A stretch of 64,000 bases of DNA from Propionibacteriaceae bacterium (GTDB lineage: Bacteria; Actinomycetota; Actinomycetes; Propionibacteriales; Propionibacteriaceae), in NCBI GenBank assembly GCA_031271975.1, contig JAISUR010000037.1:1-64000 (forward strand). Direction: 5' to 3'. Positions within the stretch are counted from its first letter, which is position 1. Each line of letters begins with the position of its first letter. Positions 45,936-55,604 of the stretch are shown here, in pieces. A program made the position numbers and the translations under genes. The notes beneath the pieces were generated by a model, which did no database searches, was not told the DNA's origin, and worked only from the letters and a program-made list of their open reading frames with translations.

Positions 45936-47348
45936 ATGCAGTTCACGGGCGTGAGCCTAGATTCGCGGCGCATGCGGCCAGGCTGGCTCTATGTGGCCCT
46001 GCCCGGCAACAAGACCCACGGCGCGCGCTTTGCGGCGGAAGCGGTCGCGGGCGGAGCCGCCGGGATACTGACCGACGCCGCGGGCAGCGAGATTATCGGC
46101 GATTGCGGCGTGCCCGTGCTGTTGAGCCCCGATCCGCGCAGCGAGATGGCCCAGGTCGCCGCTGAGATCTACGGCTACCCGGCGCGGCAGATGCGCATGT
46201 ACGGTGTCACGGGCACGGCCGGCAAGACGACCACCGTGATGCTGCTGGCGGCCGCGTTGGAGGCGGCCCAGGTGACGGTCGGAACCATCGGCACGTTGGG
46301 CTTTTTCGTCGGCGGGCGGGAAGTCGAGACTTCCCGGACCACGGTGACGACGCCGGAATCGCCCGATGTGCAGGCGCTGCTCGCCCAGATGCGCGACGCG
46401 GGAGCGGCCACGGTAGCCATGGAGGTCACCTCGCACGCGCTGGCGCTGCATCGCGTGGATGGCATCGTTTACGACGTCGCGGCGTTCACGAATCTGGGGC
46501 ACGACCACCTCGACTACCACGGCGACCAAGAATCATATTTCCAAGCCAAGGCGACACTCTTCACCCCGGAACGCTGCCGGCAGGCCGTCGTGAACATCGA
46601 CGACCCCTATGGACGCCGTATCGCCGCGCAGGTGGCTGGAAAGATGCCGCTCGCCACGACGTCCGTGGGTGGGGATGCCGACTACGTTGTCACGGCAGAC
46701 GAGGTGGACGCCGCCGGGCGGCACCACTTCCGGCTGCGGACCCCGACCGGCGAGCACGCGCTGGAGTGCGGCCTGATTGGGGCCTTCGGGGTGCGCAACG
46801 CGATGGTGGCGGCGGCGATTCTGGAATCCGACGGCGTGGACCTGTCGGTGGCCGGGCCGGGGTTTGCCACCGCGTACATTCCCGGCCGGATGCAGCGCGT
46901 CGAACTGGGCCCGGGCGCGCCTTTCGTCGTCGTCGACTTCGCTCACACTCCGGAGACCGTCGGCGCGGCGCTGAGCGCCTTGCCCGCTGGCCGCCGCATC
47001 GCTGTGCTGGGGGCCGGGGGCGAGCGTGACAAGGCCAAACGGCGCCCGATGGGGGAGTATGCCGCCCGCAACGCCGATGTGGTGGTGGTCACCGACGACA
47101 ATCCGCGTTCGGAAACGCCGGCGGATATCAGGGCGGAAGTGCTGGCGGGCGCGCGGGGTCTGGGGGCGCAGGTCATCGACGGCGGAGACCGGCGAGCGGC
47201 GATTGCGACGGCGTTGCGGCTGGCCGGGCCGGGCGACTGGGTGGCGATTTTGGGGCGCGGCCATGAACGCGAGCAAGAGTTGTCCACCGGGCGGATACCA
47301 TTCTCTGACGTGGCAGTGGTGCGGGAAGTCTGGAGGGCGCGTGGATAG
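45936..47348 (+). CDS. murE: UDP-MurNAc-L-Ala-D-Glu ligase MurE
   Basis: 470 residues. It adds the third amino acid to the peptidoglycan stem. Domain 1 recognises UDP (FTGVSLDSRRMRPGWLYVAL), the ATPase domain has MYGVTGTAGKTTTVMLLAAA (about 87-106) and NLGHDHLDYHGDQESYFQAK, and domain 3 carries VVVTDDNPRSETPADI. The DNPR motif is that of meso-diaminopimelate-adding enzymes, whereas lysine-adding ones usually have DNPA-type loops, so a DAP wall is inferred. ATG 45936 has only a weak purine site, and the end overlaps murF by 8 bases. Confidence 0.94.
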   Translation: MQFTGVSLDSRRMRPGWLYVALPGNKTHGARFAAEAVAGGAAGILTDAAGSEIIGDCGVPVLLSPDPRSEMAQVAAEIYGYPARQMRMYGVTGTAGKTTTVMLLAAALEAAQVTVGTIGTLGFFVGGREVETSRTTVTTPESPDVQALLAQMRDAGAATVAMEVTSHALALHRVDGIVYDVAAFTNLGHDHLDYHGDQESYFQAKATLFTPERCRQAVVNIDDPYGRRIAAQVAGKMPLATTSVGGDADYVVTADEVDAAGRHHFRLRTPTGEHALECGLIGAFGVRNAMVAAAILESDGVDLSVAGPGFATAYIPGRMQRVELGPGAPFVVVDFAHTPETVGAALSALPAGRRIAVLGAGGERDKAKRRPMGEYAARNADVVVVTDDNPRSETPADIRAEVLAGARGLGAQVIDGGDRRAAIATALRLAGPGDWVAILGRGHEREQELSTGRIPFSDVAVVREVWRARG

Positions 47349-48720
47349 GATCACGGCGCATGAAGCCGCGCGCTTGGCGGGCGCGCAGCTGGTCGGCGAC
47401 GCGGCGGCGCTGGTGGGCCCGGATGTGGTGATCGACTCGCGGCAGGTCACGCCCGGCGCCCTGTTCGTGGCTTTGCCGGGTGAGCACACCGACGGGCACC
47501 TCTTCGTCACCCAGGCCGCCAACGCCGGGGCGGCGGCCGCGTTGGTCTCCCGTCCGGTCGACGCGGACATGCCCTACCTGGTCGCGGCAGACGCACTGGA
47601 GGGGCTTTCCGCCCTGGCCGCCCAGATCGTCGCGCGGGCCCGCGCCGGCGGGCTGTTGGTGGCTGGAATCACCGGATCGTCGGGCAAGACGTCCACCAAG
47701 GACCTGCTGGCGCAAGTACTGGAGCCTGTCGCGGCGACTGTCTCGCCGGTGGGCTCGTTCAACAACGAAATCGGGGTGCCGCTGACCGCGACCCGGGTAG
47801 ACGCGCAGACGAAATACCTGGTCAGCGAGTTCGGGTCGCGGGGGGTCGGGCATATCCGCCAACTCGCCGAGGTGGTGCCGGTGGACACCGCCGTGGTCGT
47901 GAACGTGGGACAGGCCCATCTGGGCGAGTTCGGTTCCATTGACGGCGTCGCCCAAGCCAAAGGCGAGTTGGTGGAGGCGGCCCGGGCTTGGGCCGTGCTG
48001 AACGCGGATGACGCGCGGGTGCGCCACATGGCGTCACGCACCGATGCCCAGGTGGCGATGTTCTCCACGGCCGGCCCGCCGGGCAAAGGAGATTTGGAAG
48101 TGTGGGCGCGCGACATATCCCCGGACGCGGCCCAGCGCTTCGGGTTCACGCTGTGTTGCGACCAGGGGGCCGAGCGGGTCCAGTTGGGCGTCGTGGGCGC
48201 CCACCAGGTGTCGAACGCCTGCGCCGCCGCGGCTGCTGCGATGACGCTCGGGGTCGGGTTCACCCACGTGGTGGCGGGGTTGAATCACGCCGGGCAGCGG
48301 TCCAAGTGGCGCATGGAGGTCGCCGAAGCCAACGGCATCACCATCCTGAACGACTCCTACAACGCCAACCCCGACTCGATGCGCGCCGCCATCGACACGC
48401 TGGTGGCGTTGCGCCGCCCGGGCAAACGCGCGATCGCCGTCCTGGGCGACATGCTGGAACTCGGGCCCGGATCGGAGCAGGCGCATCGCAAGGTGGGCGA
48501 ATACGCCGCCGGCGCCGGGGTGGACTTGGTGATCGCAGTCGGCCCGGAAGCGAAGTTCTTGGCTATCGGAGCGCAGCCAAAGTCCGTGTGCGCGGACAAG
48601 TCCGAGGCGGCCCAAATCGCGCTATCTTCCGCCACACCGGGCGATGTGGTGCTGGTGAAGGCCTCCCGCGGGCTAGCGTTGGACCAGGTGGCAGAACTCC
48701 TGGTGGCGCCGAAGGGCTGA
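47341..48720 (+). CDS. murF: UDP-MurNAc-tripeptide D-Ala-D-Ala ligase MurF
   Basis: 459 residues that add the D-Ala-D-Ala dipeptide. The N-terminal domain has [20 protein letters not shown]. The ATP loop is [20 protein letters not shown], followed by [12 protein letters not shown], then [13 protein letters not shown] [20 protein letters not shown] in the third domain and [12 protein letters not shown] 47341 lies 8 bases inside murE and is the in-frame start that preserves the usual N-terminus. mraY begins 5 bases after its stop codon. Confidence 0.95.
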   Translation: MDRITAHEAARLAGAQLVGDAAALVGPDVVIDSRQVTPGALFVALPGEHTDGHLFVTQAANAGAAAALVSRPVDADMPYLVAADALEGLSALAAQIVARARAGGLLVAGITGSSGKTSTKDLLAQVLEPVAATVSPVGSFNNEIGVPLTATRVDAQTKYLVSEFGSRGVGHIRQLAEVVPVDTAVVVNVGQAHLGEFGSIDGVAQAKGELVEAARAWAVLNADDARVRHMASRTDAQVAMFSTAGPPGKGDLEVWARDISPDAAQRFGFTLCCDQGAERVQLGVVGAHQVSNACAAAAAAMTLGVGFTHVVAGLNHAGQRSKWRMEVAEANGITILNDSYNANPDSMRAAIDTLVALRRPGKRAIAVLGDMLELGPGSEQAHRKVGEYAAGAGVDLVIAVGPEAKFLAIGAQPKSVCADKSEAAQIALSSATPGDVVLVKASRGLALDQVAELLVAPKG

Positions 48721-48725
48721 GCTTC

Positions 48726-49817
48726 ATGGTCAACATACTGATTGCCGGTGGCATCGCCCTGTTGGGGACGCTGCTCGGCACGCGTTTTGCCATCTCTTTC
48801 TTGGTCAAGCGTGGCTACGGGCAGTTCATCCGCGACGACGGCCCGACGTCCCACCACACCAAACGCGGTACCCCGACGATGGGCGGCGTGGTCATCATCG
48901 TCGCCACCGTGCTGGGCTATTTCCTGGCCCACCTGTTCACCTGGCTGATGCGCCCCACCGCGTCCGGGGCCCCACCCACGGCGTCCGGCCTGCTCGCGCT
49001 GGGCATCTTCGTGGCCATGGGCGCAGTCGGTTTCGCCGACGACTGGATCAAGATCTCGAAGGCGCGCAGCCTGGGGCTGCATTCCCGGGCGAAGCTGGCC
49101 TTGCAGACCGCGGTCGCGGTGGCCTTCGGCGTGCTGGTGCTGATGTTCCCCAACGACCGCGGCGACACCCCAGCCACGACCGCGGTGTCCTTCCTGCGCG
49201 ACATCCCGTGGCTGACACTGCCCGCGTGGGCGGCAGTGATCTGGATCGTGTTCATCGTCGCGAGCTGGTCCAACGCCGTCAACCTGACCGACGGCCTGGA
49301 CGGCCTGGCCACCGGGGCGGCGGCCTTGGTGTTCGCCTCCTATGCGATCATCAACATCTGGCAGTACAACCAATCCTGTAGCTGGGGGACCGCCGGCCCG
49401 CAGTGCTATGTGGTGCGCGACCCCTACGATCTGGCCGTGATCTCACTGGCGCTTGCCGGAGCGTGCTTCGGCTTCCTGTGGTGGAACGCGTCCCCGGCGA
49501 AGATCTTCATGGGCGACACCGGGTCGCTGTCCATCGGCGGCGCGTTCGCGGCGCTGTCGGTGCTGACCCGCACTGAGTTGCTGATGCTCGTGGTGGCCGG
49601 CCTTTTCCTCGTCATCACCTTGTCGGTGGTGTTGCAGGTCGGGTGGTTCAAGCTGTCCGGGGGGAAGCGGCTGTTCAAGATGGCCCCGCTGCAGCACCAC
49701 TTCGAGTTGATGGGTTGGGCCGAGGTCACCATCGTGATCCGCTTCTGGATCGTCGGCGGCCTGTGCGCGGCCGTGGGGCTGGGCCTGTTCTACGCCGAAT
49801 GGACCATCCCCAGATGA
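48726..49817 (+). CDS. mraY: Phospho-N-acetylmuramoyl-pentapeptide transferase MraY
   Basis: A 363-residue integral membrane enzyme that loads the MurNAc-pentapeptide on undecaprenyl phosphate to form lipid I. About ten helices are visible. Conserved loops: [20 protein letters not shown] (about 38-57), [20 protein letters not shown] with the catalytic Asp pair, [15 protein letters not shown], and [17 protein letters not shown], then [15 protein letters not shown] 48726 follows the murF stop codon by 5 bases; murD overlaps it by 4 bases. Confidence 0.97.
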   Translation: MVNILIAGGIALLGTLLGTRFAISFLVKRGYGQFIRDDGPTSHHTKRGTPTMGGVVIIVATVLGYFLAHLFTWLMRPTASGAPPTASGLLALGIFVAMGAVGFADDWIKISKARSLGLHSRAKLALQTAVAVAFGVLVLMFPNDRGDTPATTAVSFLRDIPWLTLPAWAAVIWIVFIVASWSNAVNLTDGLDGLATGAAALVFASYAIINIWQYNQSCSWGTAGPQCYVVRDPYDLAVISLALAGACFGFLWWNASPAKIFMGDTGSLSIGGAFAALSVLTRTELLMLVVAGLFLVITLSVVLQVGWFKLSGGKRLFKMAPLQHHFELMGWAEVTIVIRFWIVGGLCAAVGLGLFYAEWTIPR

Positions 49818-51241
49818 GCGTGGCGGCAGATTCTCCCCAAGCCGGGTTTGCGGGCCGCCGGGTCGTGGTGGCCGGGCTGGGCGCCTCCGGATACGCCGCG
49901 GCCGACGCCTTGCTGGAGCAGGGCGCGGCGGTCGTCGCTTTGGACGACGCCGACTCGGTGGGCAACCAGGAGAAGGCCAAGATTCTGGAAACCCTCGGTG
50001 CCGAGGTCCGCCTGGGCGCGGGGGCGTCTGCGGCGCTGCCGCCTGCGGACTTGGTTATCGCTTCACCCGGATGGCCGATGTGGCATCCGCTCTTCCAACA
50101 GGCCCAGCAGCGCGGGACGCCGATTTGGGGCGAAGTGGAACTGGCTTGGCGCCTGCGCGACCCCAGCACGCCGTGGCTGGGGGTCACCGGCACGAACGGC
50201 AAGACGACGACCACGTCGATGCTGGCCGCGATGTTGGCCGCCGCCGGGCTGCGCACCGCGGCGGTCGGCAATATCGGGCGGCCCATCATGGAAGCCGTGC
50301 TGGACGAATTCCACTACGACGTCCTGGCCGTCGAATTGTCCAGCTTCCAGTTGCACTGGGCCCACTCGGTTTCGCTGCACTCCGCCGTGGTCTTGAACGT
50401 CGAACCCGACCACATGGAATGGTATGCCGGCGACATGGGCGAATACACGCTCGACAAGGGCCGGATCTACCAGCGGGTGCAGCAGGCCTGCGTCTACAAC
50501 GTGGCCGACCCGACCACTGAGCGCCTGGTCGTGGACGCGGACGTGGTAGAAGGTGCGCGTGCGATCGGCTTCACGCTGGGCGTCCCCGCGCCTTCCATGC
50601 TGGGCGTGGTCGATGGCCTGCTGGTCGACCGGGCTTTCATCCCGCAACGCCGCGATTCGGCCGTCGAGATCGCCAAAGTCTCCGACGTGCGTCCGGCCGC
50701 GCCGCACAACGTGGCCAACGCGCTGGCCGCCGCCGCGCTGGCCCGCTCGTTCGGCGTCCACCCGAAACACATCGCCGAGGGGCTGCGCTCGCTGGAACCG
50801 GGCGACCACCGCATTCAGCTCGTGGCGGAAGTCAACTCGGTGCGGTACGTGGACGACTCGAAGGCCACCAATCCGCATGCGGCCGCCGCGTCGCTAGCCG
50901 CCTTCGACTCCGTGGTGTGGATCGCCGGCGGGCAGGCCAAGGGCGTCTCCTTCGACGATTTGGTGGCCCAGGTGGCTCCCAAGCTGCGCGGGGTGGCTCT
51001 GCTGGGCGTGGATCAGGACGTGATCGCACGCGCTTTGGCCCAACACGCGCCGGATGTCCCCGTTTTCGCGACCCGCAGCGGCGAGAATGAAGCAATGCGG
51101 GAGTTAGTCGGGTGGGCGGCGAGCATCGCGGCCCCAGGCGACGTGGTGCTGTTGGCGCCCGGCTGCGCCAGCAGAGACATGTATGTGGATTATGCGGCCA
51201 GGGGTGATTCCTTCGCCGCGGAGGTGAGAAAGCTCGGATAA
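49814..51241 (+). CDS. murD: UDP-MurNAc-L-alanine D-glutamate ligase MurD
   Basis: 475 residues that add D-Glu. The first domain has a dinucleotide-like [20 protein letters not shown]. The ATP loop is [20 protein letters not shown] (about 120-139), followed by [17 protein letters not shown] and [12 protein letters not shown]. Domain 3 shows [20 protein letters not shown] and [20 protein letters not shown], both diagnostic for MurD. ATG 49814 overlaps the mraY stop codon; the TAA leads into the ftsW ribosome-binding site. Confidence 0.96.
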   Translation: MSVAADSPQAGFAGRRVVVAGLGASGYAAADALLEQGAAVVALDDADSVGNQEKAKILETLGAEVRLGAGASAALPPADLVIASPGWPMWHPLFQQAQQRGTPIWGEVELAWRLRDPSTPWLGVTGTNGKTTTTSMLAAMLAAAGLRTAAVGNIGRPIMEAVLDEFHYDVLAVELSSFQLHWAHSVSLHSAVVLNVEPDHMEWYAGDMGEYTLDKGRIYQRVQQACVYNVADPTTERLVVDADVVEGARAIGFTLGVPAPSMLGVVDGLLVDRAFIPQRRDSAVEIAKVSDVRPAAPHNVANALAAAALARSFGVHPKHIAEGLRSLEPGDHRIQLVAEVNSVRYVDDSKATNPHAAAASLAAFDSVVWIAGGQAKGVSFDDLVAQVAPKLRGVALLGVDQDVIARALAQHAPDVPVFATRSGENEAMRELVGWAASIAAPGDVVLLAPGCASRDMYVDYAARGDSFAAEVRKLG

Positions 51242-51252
51242 GGAGGAGTGTT

Positions 51253-52485
51253 TTGGCGGTCCTGGCTTCCCCAGTATCGGATCGCGGAACTCGGCGCAGT
51301 CTCGTGGCCGCGTGGTTGGCACACCCCCAGGCCAGCTTCTATCTCGTTCTCGTACCCGCCGTGCTGTTGCTGGCGCTGGGCACCATGATGGTGCTGTCGG
51401 CGTCGTCGGTTTACGGCTACAGCCAATTCGGCGATTCGTACTACTTCGTCAAGCGGCAGTTCGTGTTCCTGGTCTTGGGCGGCGTGGTCTGCTGGTTCTT
51501 GATGCGCTGCAAGATCGAGACGATGAAGGTACTGGGCTGGGCCATGTTGGCGCTGGCCTTCATCTTCCAGATCCTCACCTACACCTCGCTCGGCTGGGGC
51601 AAGAACGGCAACACGAACTGGGTCGAACTCGGCTCCTCGTTCCTGCGCTTCCAGCCGTCTGAGTTGGCCAAGCTGGCGTTGGTGGTGTGGGCGGCGAACG
51701 TCCTGGACCGCAAATACCCGCTGCTCAAACAGACCAAACACGTCTTGTTCCCCTTCGTGGCCGTCGCCGTGCTGCTGATCGGCTTGGTGGTCTTGCAGCA
51801 GGACCTCGGAACCGGCTTGATCCTGGGCGGCATCATGATCGCCGTGCTTTGGTTCGTGGGCGTGCGCTGGCAGGTGTTGGCGGGCATCTTCTCGTTCATC
51901 GGAGTCGGCGTGGTCACCCTCATCGCCACTTCGCCGAACCGGCTCAACCGCATCCTCGGGTTCCTCAACCAAGACTCGGACACGCTCGGGGCGAACCACC
52001 AGCCCATCAAAGCCATGTTCGCCCTGGCGACCGGCGGCTGGTGGGGCGTGGGCCTGGGCGCGTCCAAACAGAAGTGGGGCGGCCTGGTGGAGGCGCACAA
52101 CGACTATGTGCTGGCCATCGTCGGCGAAGAGTTGGGGCTGGTGTGCATTCTGACGGTGCTGGCGCTGTTCCTCATCATGGGTTACGCCGGGCTGCGCATC
52201 GCCATGCGGGCGAACGACCGCTTCGTGCAGTTCATGGCCGCCGGTATCACCAGTTGGTTCATGATCCAGGCGTTGGCGAACATCATGGTGGTGCTGCGCA
52301 TGGTGCCCGTCATCGGCGTCCCGCTGCCGTTCGTGTCCTACGGCGGGTCGGCGCTGCTGTCCAACATGTGCGGGGTCGCCCTGTTGCTGGCGTGTGCCCG
52401 GCAAGAGCCCGGGGCGCAAGTCGAGGCCGCCGAGGTGGCCGAAAAGCCAAAGTCATTCCTGGCATTCGCCACCAGCGGCAGGTAG
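51253..52485 (+). CDS. ftsW: Septal peptidoglycan glycosyltransferase FtsW
   Basis: A 410-residue SEDS-family polymerase that links lipid II at the septum with FtsI. Ten membrane helices are predicted. Conserved segments are WVELGSSFLRFQPSELAKLA with the key extracellular loop, LQQDLGTGLILGG, and the C-terminal VVLRMVPVIGVPLPFVSYGG, typical of SEDS proteins. The start TTG 51253 lies 6 bases from a full AGGAGG (51241-51246); no ATG or GTG is in frame nearby. murG follows after 8 bases. Confidence 0.95.
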   Translation: MAVLASPVSDRGTRRSLVAAWLAHPQASFYLVLVPAVLLLALGTMMVLSASSVYGYSQFGDSYYFVKRQFVFLVLGGVVCWFLMRCKIETMKVLGWAMLALAFIFQILTYTSLGWGKNGNTNWVELGSSFLRFQPSELAKLALVVWAANVLDRKYPLLKQTKHVLFPFVAVAVLLIGLVVLQQDLGTGLILGGIMIAVLWFVGVRWQVLAGIFSFIGVGVVTLIATSPNRLNRILGFLNQDSDTLGANHQPIKAMFALATGGWWGVGLGASKQKWGGLVEAHNDYVLAIVGEELGLVCILTVLALFLIMGYAGLRIAMRANDRFVQFMAAGITSWFMIQALANIMVVLRMVPVIGVPLPFVSYGGSALLSNMCGVALLLACARQEPGAQVEAAEVAEKPKSFLAFATSGR

Positions 52486-52493
52486 GTGGACAG

Positions 52494-53561
52494 ATGCCCT
52501 CGATCGTGATGGCCGGAGGCGGCACCGCTGGGCACACTTCGCCGCTGCTGGCCACGGCGGAGCAGTTGACTGGCACGATAACCTGCATCGGCACCGCGAA
52601 GGGGCTGGAAACGCGCGTGATCCCAGCGGCCGGGCTGCCGCTGGAGTTGATCCCGCCGGTCCCCCTGCCGCGCAAACTCACCCCCGAATTGTTCTCAGTG
52701 CCGCTGCGGCTGCGCGACGCCGTCGGGCAGGCGGCCGATATTCTGCGCGCCGTTTCCGCCGACGTGGTGGCTGGATTTGGCGGCTACGTGTCGCTGCCGG
52801 CGTATCTGGCCGCCCGCAAACTCAAACTGCCGGTCGTGATCCACGAGCAGAACGCCATCCCCGGGCTGGCCAACCGCGTCGCGGCGCGTTTCGCCGCCAA
52901 GGTGGCCGTGACTTTCGCAGCTACCAAGCTGCCCGGGGCGGTCCATGTCGGGCTGCCGGTGCGCCAAGCCATCGCCAGTTTGGACCGGGTGGCCGCCCAG
53001 CCGCGCGCGCGGGAGTTCTTCGGGCTTCCCGTATCCGGCCCGGTGCTGCTGGTCAGCGGTGGCTCGCAGGGGGCCCGCTCGCTGAACCGGGCGACCGTCG
53101 CGGCTGCCCCCGCTTTGTTGCGGACGGGCGTGAGCGTCCTGCACGTGCTGGGACAGAACAATTTCACCGCGGACTGTGTGCCGATCGAGGGCGATAACGC
53201 GCGCTACTTGCCGGTGGCCTACGTCGACGGCATGGAGAACGCCTACGCCGCGGCAGACTTGATGTTGGGACGTTCCGGAGCGGGAACAGTGATGGAGACG
53301 GCGATGGTGGGCCTGCCGGCGATCTTTGTCCCGCTGCCGCACGGCAACGGGGAGCAGGCCCGCAACGCGTCTTTCCTGATCGAGGCCGGGGCCGGCTTGT
53401 TGGTCGCGGATGCGGATCTGACGCCGGAATTGCTCGCGGAACAAGCCGCCGCGCTGCTGGGTGATCCGGCGCGTTTGCAGCGTATGAGCGCCAAGGCGCG
53501 CGAGTTGGTGCCCGCCGACGCGGCTGTCCGGCTGGCCCGGCTCATTGAGGCGGTGATCTGA
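52494..53561 (+). CDS. murG: Lipid II synthase MurG
   Basis: A 355-residue glycosyltransferase family 28 enzyme at the inner membrane face that adds GlcNAc to lipid I. The N-terminal loop is VMAGGGTAGHTSPLLATAEQ. The acceptor domain has GFGGYVSLPAYLAARKLKLP and VIHEQNAIPGLANRVAARFA. The UDP-GlcNAc domain shows LLVSGGSQGARSLNRATVAA, DLMLGRSGAGTVMETAMVGL and a PLPHGNGEQARNA loop. The ATG 52494 follows the AGGTGGA site. The stop codon shares a base with the murC start codon. Confidence 0.96.
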   Translation: MPSIVMAGGGTAGHTSPLLATAEQLTGTITCIGTAKGLETRVIPAAGLPLELIPPVPLPRKLTPELFSVPLRLRDAVGQAADILRAVSADVVAGFGGYVSLPAYLAARKLKLPVVIHEQNAIPGLANRVAARFAAKVAVTFAATKLPGAVHVGLPVRQAIASLDRVAAQPRAREFFGLPVSGPVLLVSGGSQGARSLNRATVAAAPALLRTGVSVLHVLGQNNFTADCVPIEGDNARYLPVAYVDGMENAYAAADLMLGRSGAGTVMETAMVGLPAIFVPLPHGNGEQARNASFLIEAGAGLLVADADLTPELLAEQAAALLGDPARLQRMSAKARELVPADAAVRLARLIEAVI

Positions 53562-54904
53562 TGCCGCTGTTGGAGCCGGTCGAGTTGGTGGATCCCCACG
53601 CGTTGGGCCCGGTTCATTTCATCGCCATCGGCGGCGCCGGGATGAGCGGGATCGCCGCGGCCTACCGGCAGGCCGGTATCCGTGTGACTGGCTCCGACCA
53701 GGTGGATTCGCCCGCGCTGGACTGGCTGCGAGCACTTGGGATCGAGGTGCATGTCGGCCACGAAATCGGGCAATTGGGGGATGCCCAAACTGTTGTGATC
53801 TCGTCGGCGGTGCGCGAAGCGAACGTGGAGCTGGCTGCCGCTCGGGCGCGCGGACTGCGCGTATGGCACCGCTCGGCGGCTCTGGCCGCGCTCATGCTGG
53901 ACCGGCGCGGCATCGCGGTGTCGGGTACCCATGGCAAGACAACCACCTCCGCCATGATCGCCTGGATGCTGGCCAAGTTGGGCGCCGATCCGTCGTTTGT
54001 CCTGGGCGCGCCGCTGGCGGGCTCGGTGAGTTCCTACCTGGGCAACGGCGAGCTGTTCGTGGTGGAAGCCGACGAGTCCGATGGCTCGTTCCTGCAGTAT
54101 CCGGCCGAGGTGGCCGTAATCACGAATGTGGAAGCCGACCACCTCGACAACTGGAAGACGGCGCAGGCCTACCGCGCCGGCTTCGTCCGCTTTGCCTGCG
54201 CCGCGACAGTCAAAGATGTGGTGCTGTCCGGGGCCGATAAGGTGACGCCGCAACTCTGCGCGGACTTGGAGCGCACGGGCAAGCGGGTCCACGTCGCCCA
54301 GCCCGGAGAACCGATGGATTTGCTGGTGCCCGGTGTCCACAACCAGCGCAACGCCGCCCAGGCGCAGGCTGTCGGGGTCTTGCTGGGCTATGGGGCCGCC
54401 GAAATCCAGGCCGCGTTGGGCTCTTTTCCCGGCACCGAGCGCCGCTTCCAAACCGTCGCGCGCTTCGCCCCCTGGGAAGGGCAGCCGGAAGTCTGGATCG
54501 TGGACGACTACGCCCACCATCCCACGGAAGTCCGGGCCACGCTCGAAGCGGCCCGGTCGGTCGCCCCGGGACGCGTCATGGCCTGTTTCCAGCCCCACCT
54601 GTTCACCCGAACGCGTGATTTCGCGGACGAGTTCGGCAAGGCGCTGGCGTTGGCCGACGTGGTCGTGGTGTTGGACATCTACCCGGCCCGCGAGGATCCG
54701 ATCCCCGGTGTCACGGGCGCGCTGGTTGCGGACGCGGCGGCGCTGGCGGGCGCGGAGGTGCAATACGTTCCCGAATTGGACGACGCCCCCGAGCGGCTGG
54801 CGGCGTTGGTGCGTCCGGGCGATCTGGTGTTGACTTTGGGCGCCGGCTCGGTGACACAGGTCGGGCCTAAGCTGGCCGCGCGCCTGGAGGCCGGCGATGT
54901 TTAG
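53561..54904 (+). CDS. murC: UDP-MurNAc L-alanine ligase MurC
   Basis: 447 residues adding the first amino acid of the stem peptide. The N-terminal loop is VHFIAIGGAGMSGIAAAYRQ (about 18-37), the ATP loop IAVSGTHGKTTTSAMIAWML, and the third domain has WIVDDYAHHPTEVRATLEAA and CFQPHLFTRTRDFADEFGKA, all MurC-specific. Slightly short for the family. ATG 53561 overlaps murG by one base and the end overlaps ftsQ by 8 bases. Confidence 0.96.
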   Translation: MPLLEPVELVDPHALGPVHFIAIGGAGMSGIAAAYRQAGIRVTGSDQVDSPALDWLRALGIEVHVGHEIGQLGDAQTVVISSAVREANVELAAARARGLRVWHRSAALAALMLDRRGIAVSGTHGKTTTSAMIAWMLAKLGADPSFVLGAPLAGSVSSYLGNGELFVVEADESDGSFLQYPAEVAVITNVEADHLDNWKTAQAYRAGFVRFACAATVKDVVLSGADKVTPQLCADLERTGKRVHVAQPGEPMDLLVPGVHNQRNAAQAQAVGVLLGYGAAEIQAALGSFPGTERRFQTVARFAPWEGQPEVWIVDDYAHHPTEVRATLEAARSVAPGRVMACFQPHLFTRTRDFADEFGKALALADVVVVLDIYPAREDPIPGVTGALVADAAALAGAEVQYVPELDDAPERLAALVRPGDLVLTLGAGSVTQVGPKLAARLEAGDV

Positions 54905-55562
54905 GCGTCCGGGTTTCATCCTGTTCTTGGTGAGCGCCTTGACCGTGGGGTTGTTTGGTTTCGGCGTCTGGGCGGTCGGCTGGTCCGGGTGGTTGAGCGT
55001 CGACACGATTGAGGTGAAGGGCGCCAAACTGCTCGCCGAGCAGGACGTGATCGCCGCCGCCAACCTACGGCTGGGTGTCTCGCAAGCCTTGATCGACACC
55101 GCCGACGTCGCCGAACAGATCGCCGGCCTGCCGCAAGTGGGCCAAGTGCAAGTGCTGCGCAAATGGCCCCACGGCCTGGAAATCACCATCGCCGAACGCG
55201 AAGCCAAGGTGTCGGTCCGCTACGGAACGGGTTACCTGTTCGCGGACGCGGACGGCGTGGTCTTCTCCGGCGGTCCGTCCAACAACAAGAAGCTGCTGCA
55301 AGTCTCCGCGCCCCCCGACCGTGACCTGCTTTGCGACATCCTTGCCGTCCATGGCGCGCTGAGCAAGGAGACGGCCGGCCGAGTGCAATCGATTTCGGCC
55401 ACCACGCGGGATTCCATAACGCTGCACCTGTCCAAGTCGGTGACGGTGAACTGGGGATCGGTGTCCGAACCCGAACTCAAGAGCCAAGTTCTTGACCTGA
55501 TGCTGGAGCAGGACGGCAACCGCATAGACGTGTCTGCCCCCGCGACGCCCACCATTCGGTGA
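54897..55562 (+). CDS. ftsQ: Cell division protein FtsQ
   Basis: A 221-residue single-pass protein. The membrane helix begins almost at once (FILFLVSALTVGLFGFGVWA at about 7-26). The POTRA domain follows (LSVDTIEVKGAKLLAEQDVI) and then the beta domain (WPHGLEITIAEREAKVSVRY). The cytoplasmic tail is only about six residues, unlike the long tails of many actinobacterial FtsQ. ATG 54897 lies inside murC. It is the last gene of the dcw run; the expected ftsZ is replaced by a convergent activase gene, with a hairpin between. Confidence 0.9.
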   Translation: MFRRPGFILFLVSALTVGLFGFGVWAVGWSGWLSVDTIEVKGAKLLAEQDVIAAANLRLGVSQALIDTADVAEQIAGLPQVGQVQVLRKWPHGLEITIAEREAKVSVRYGTGYLFADADGVVFSGGPSNNKKLLQVSAPPDRDLLCDILAVHGALSKETAGRVQSISATTRDSITLHLSKSVTVNWGSVSEPELKSQVLDLMLEQDGNRIDVSAPATPTIR

Positions 55563-55573
55563 TCGCCAGCTGC

Positions 55574-55594
55574 CCGCGCCAGCCGCTGGCGCGG
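55574..55594. terminator. Hairpin between ftsQ and the glycyl radical activase
   Basis: CCGCGCCAG-CCG-CTGGCGCGG: a perfect 9-bp GC stem with a 3-nt loop, between convergent genes and 12 bases after the ftsQ stop codon. There is no T run on either strand. Confidence 0.55.
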
Positions 55595-55604
55595 TGGTCG
55601 GGCC

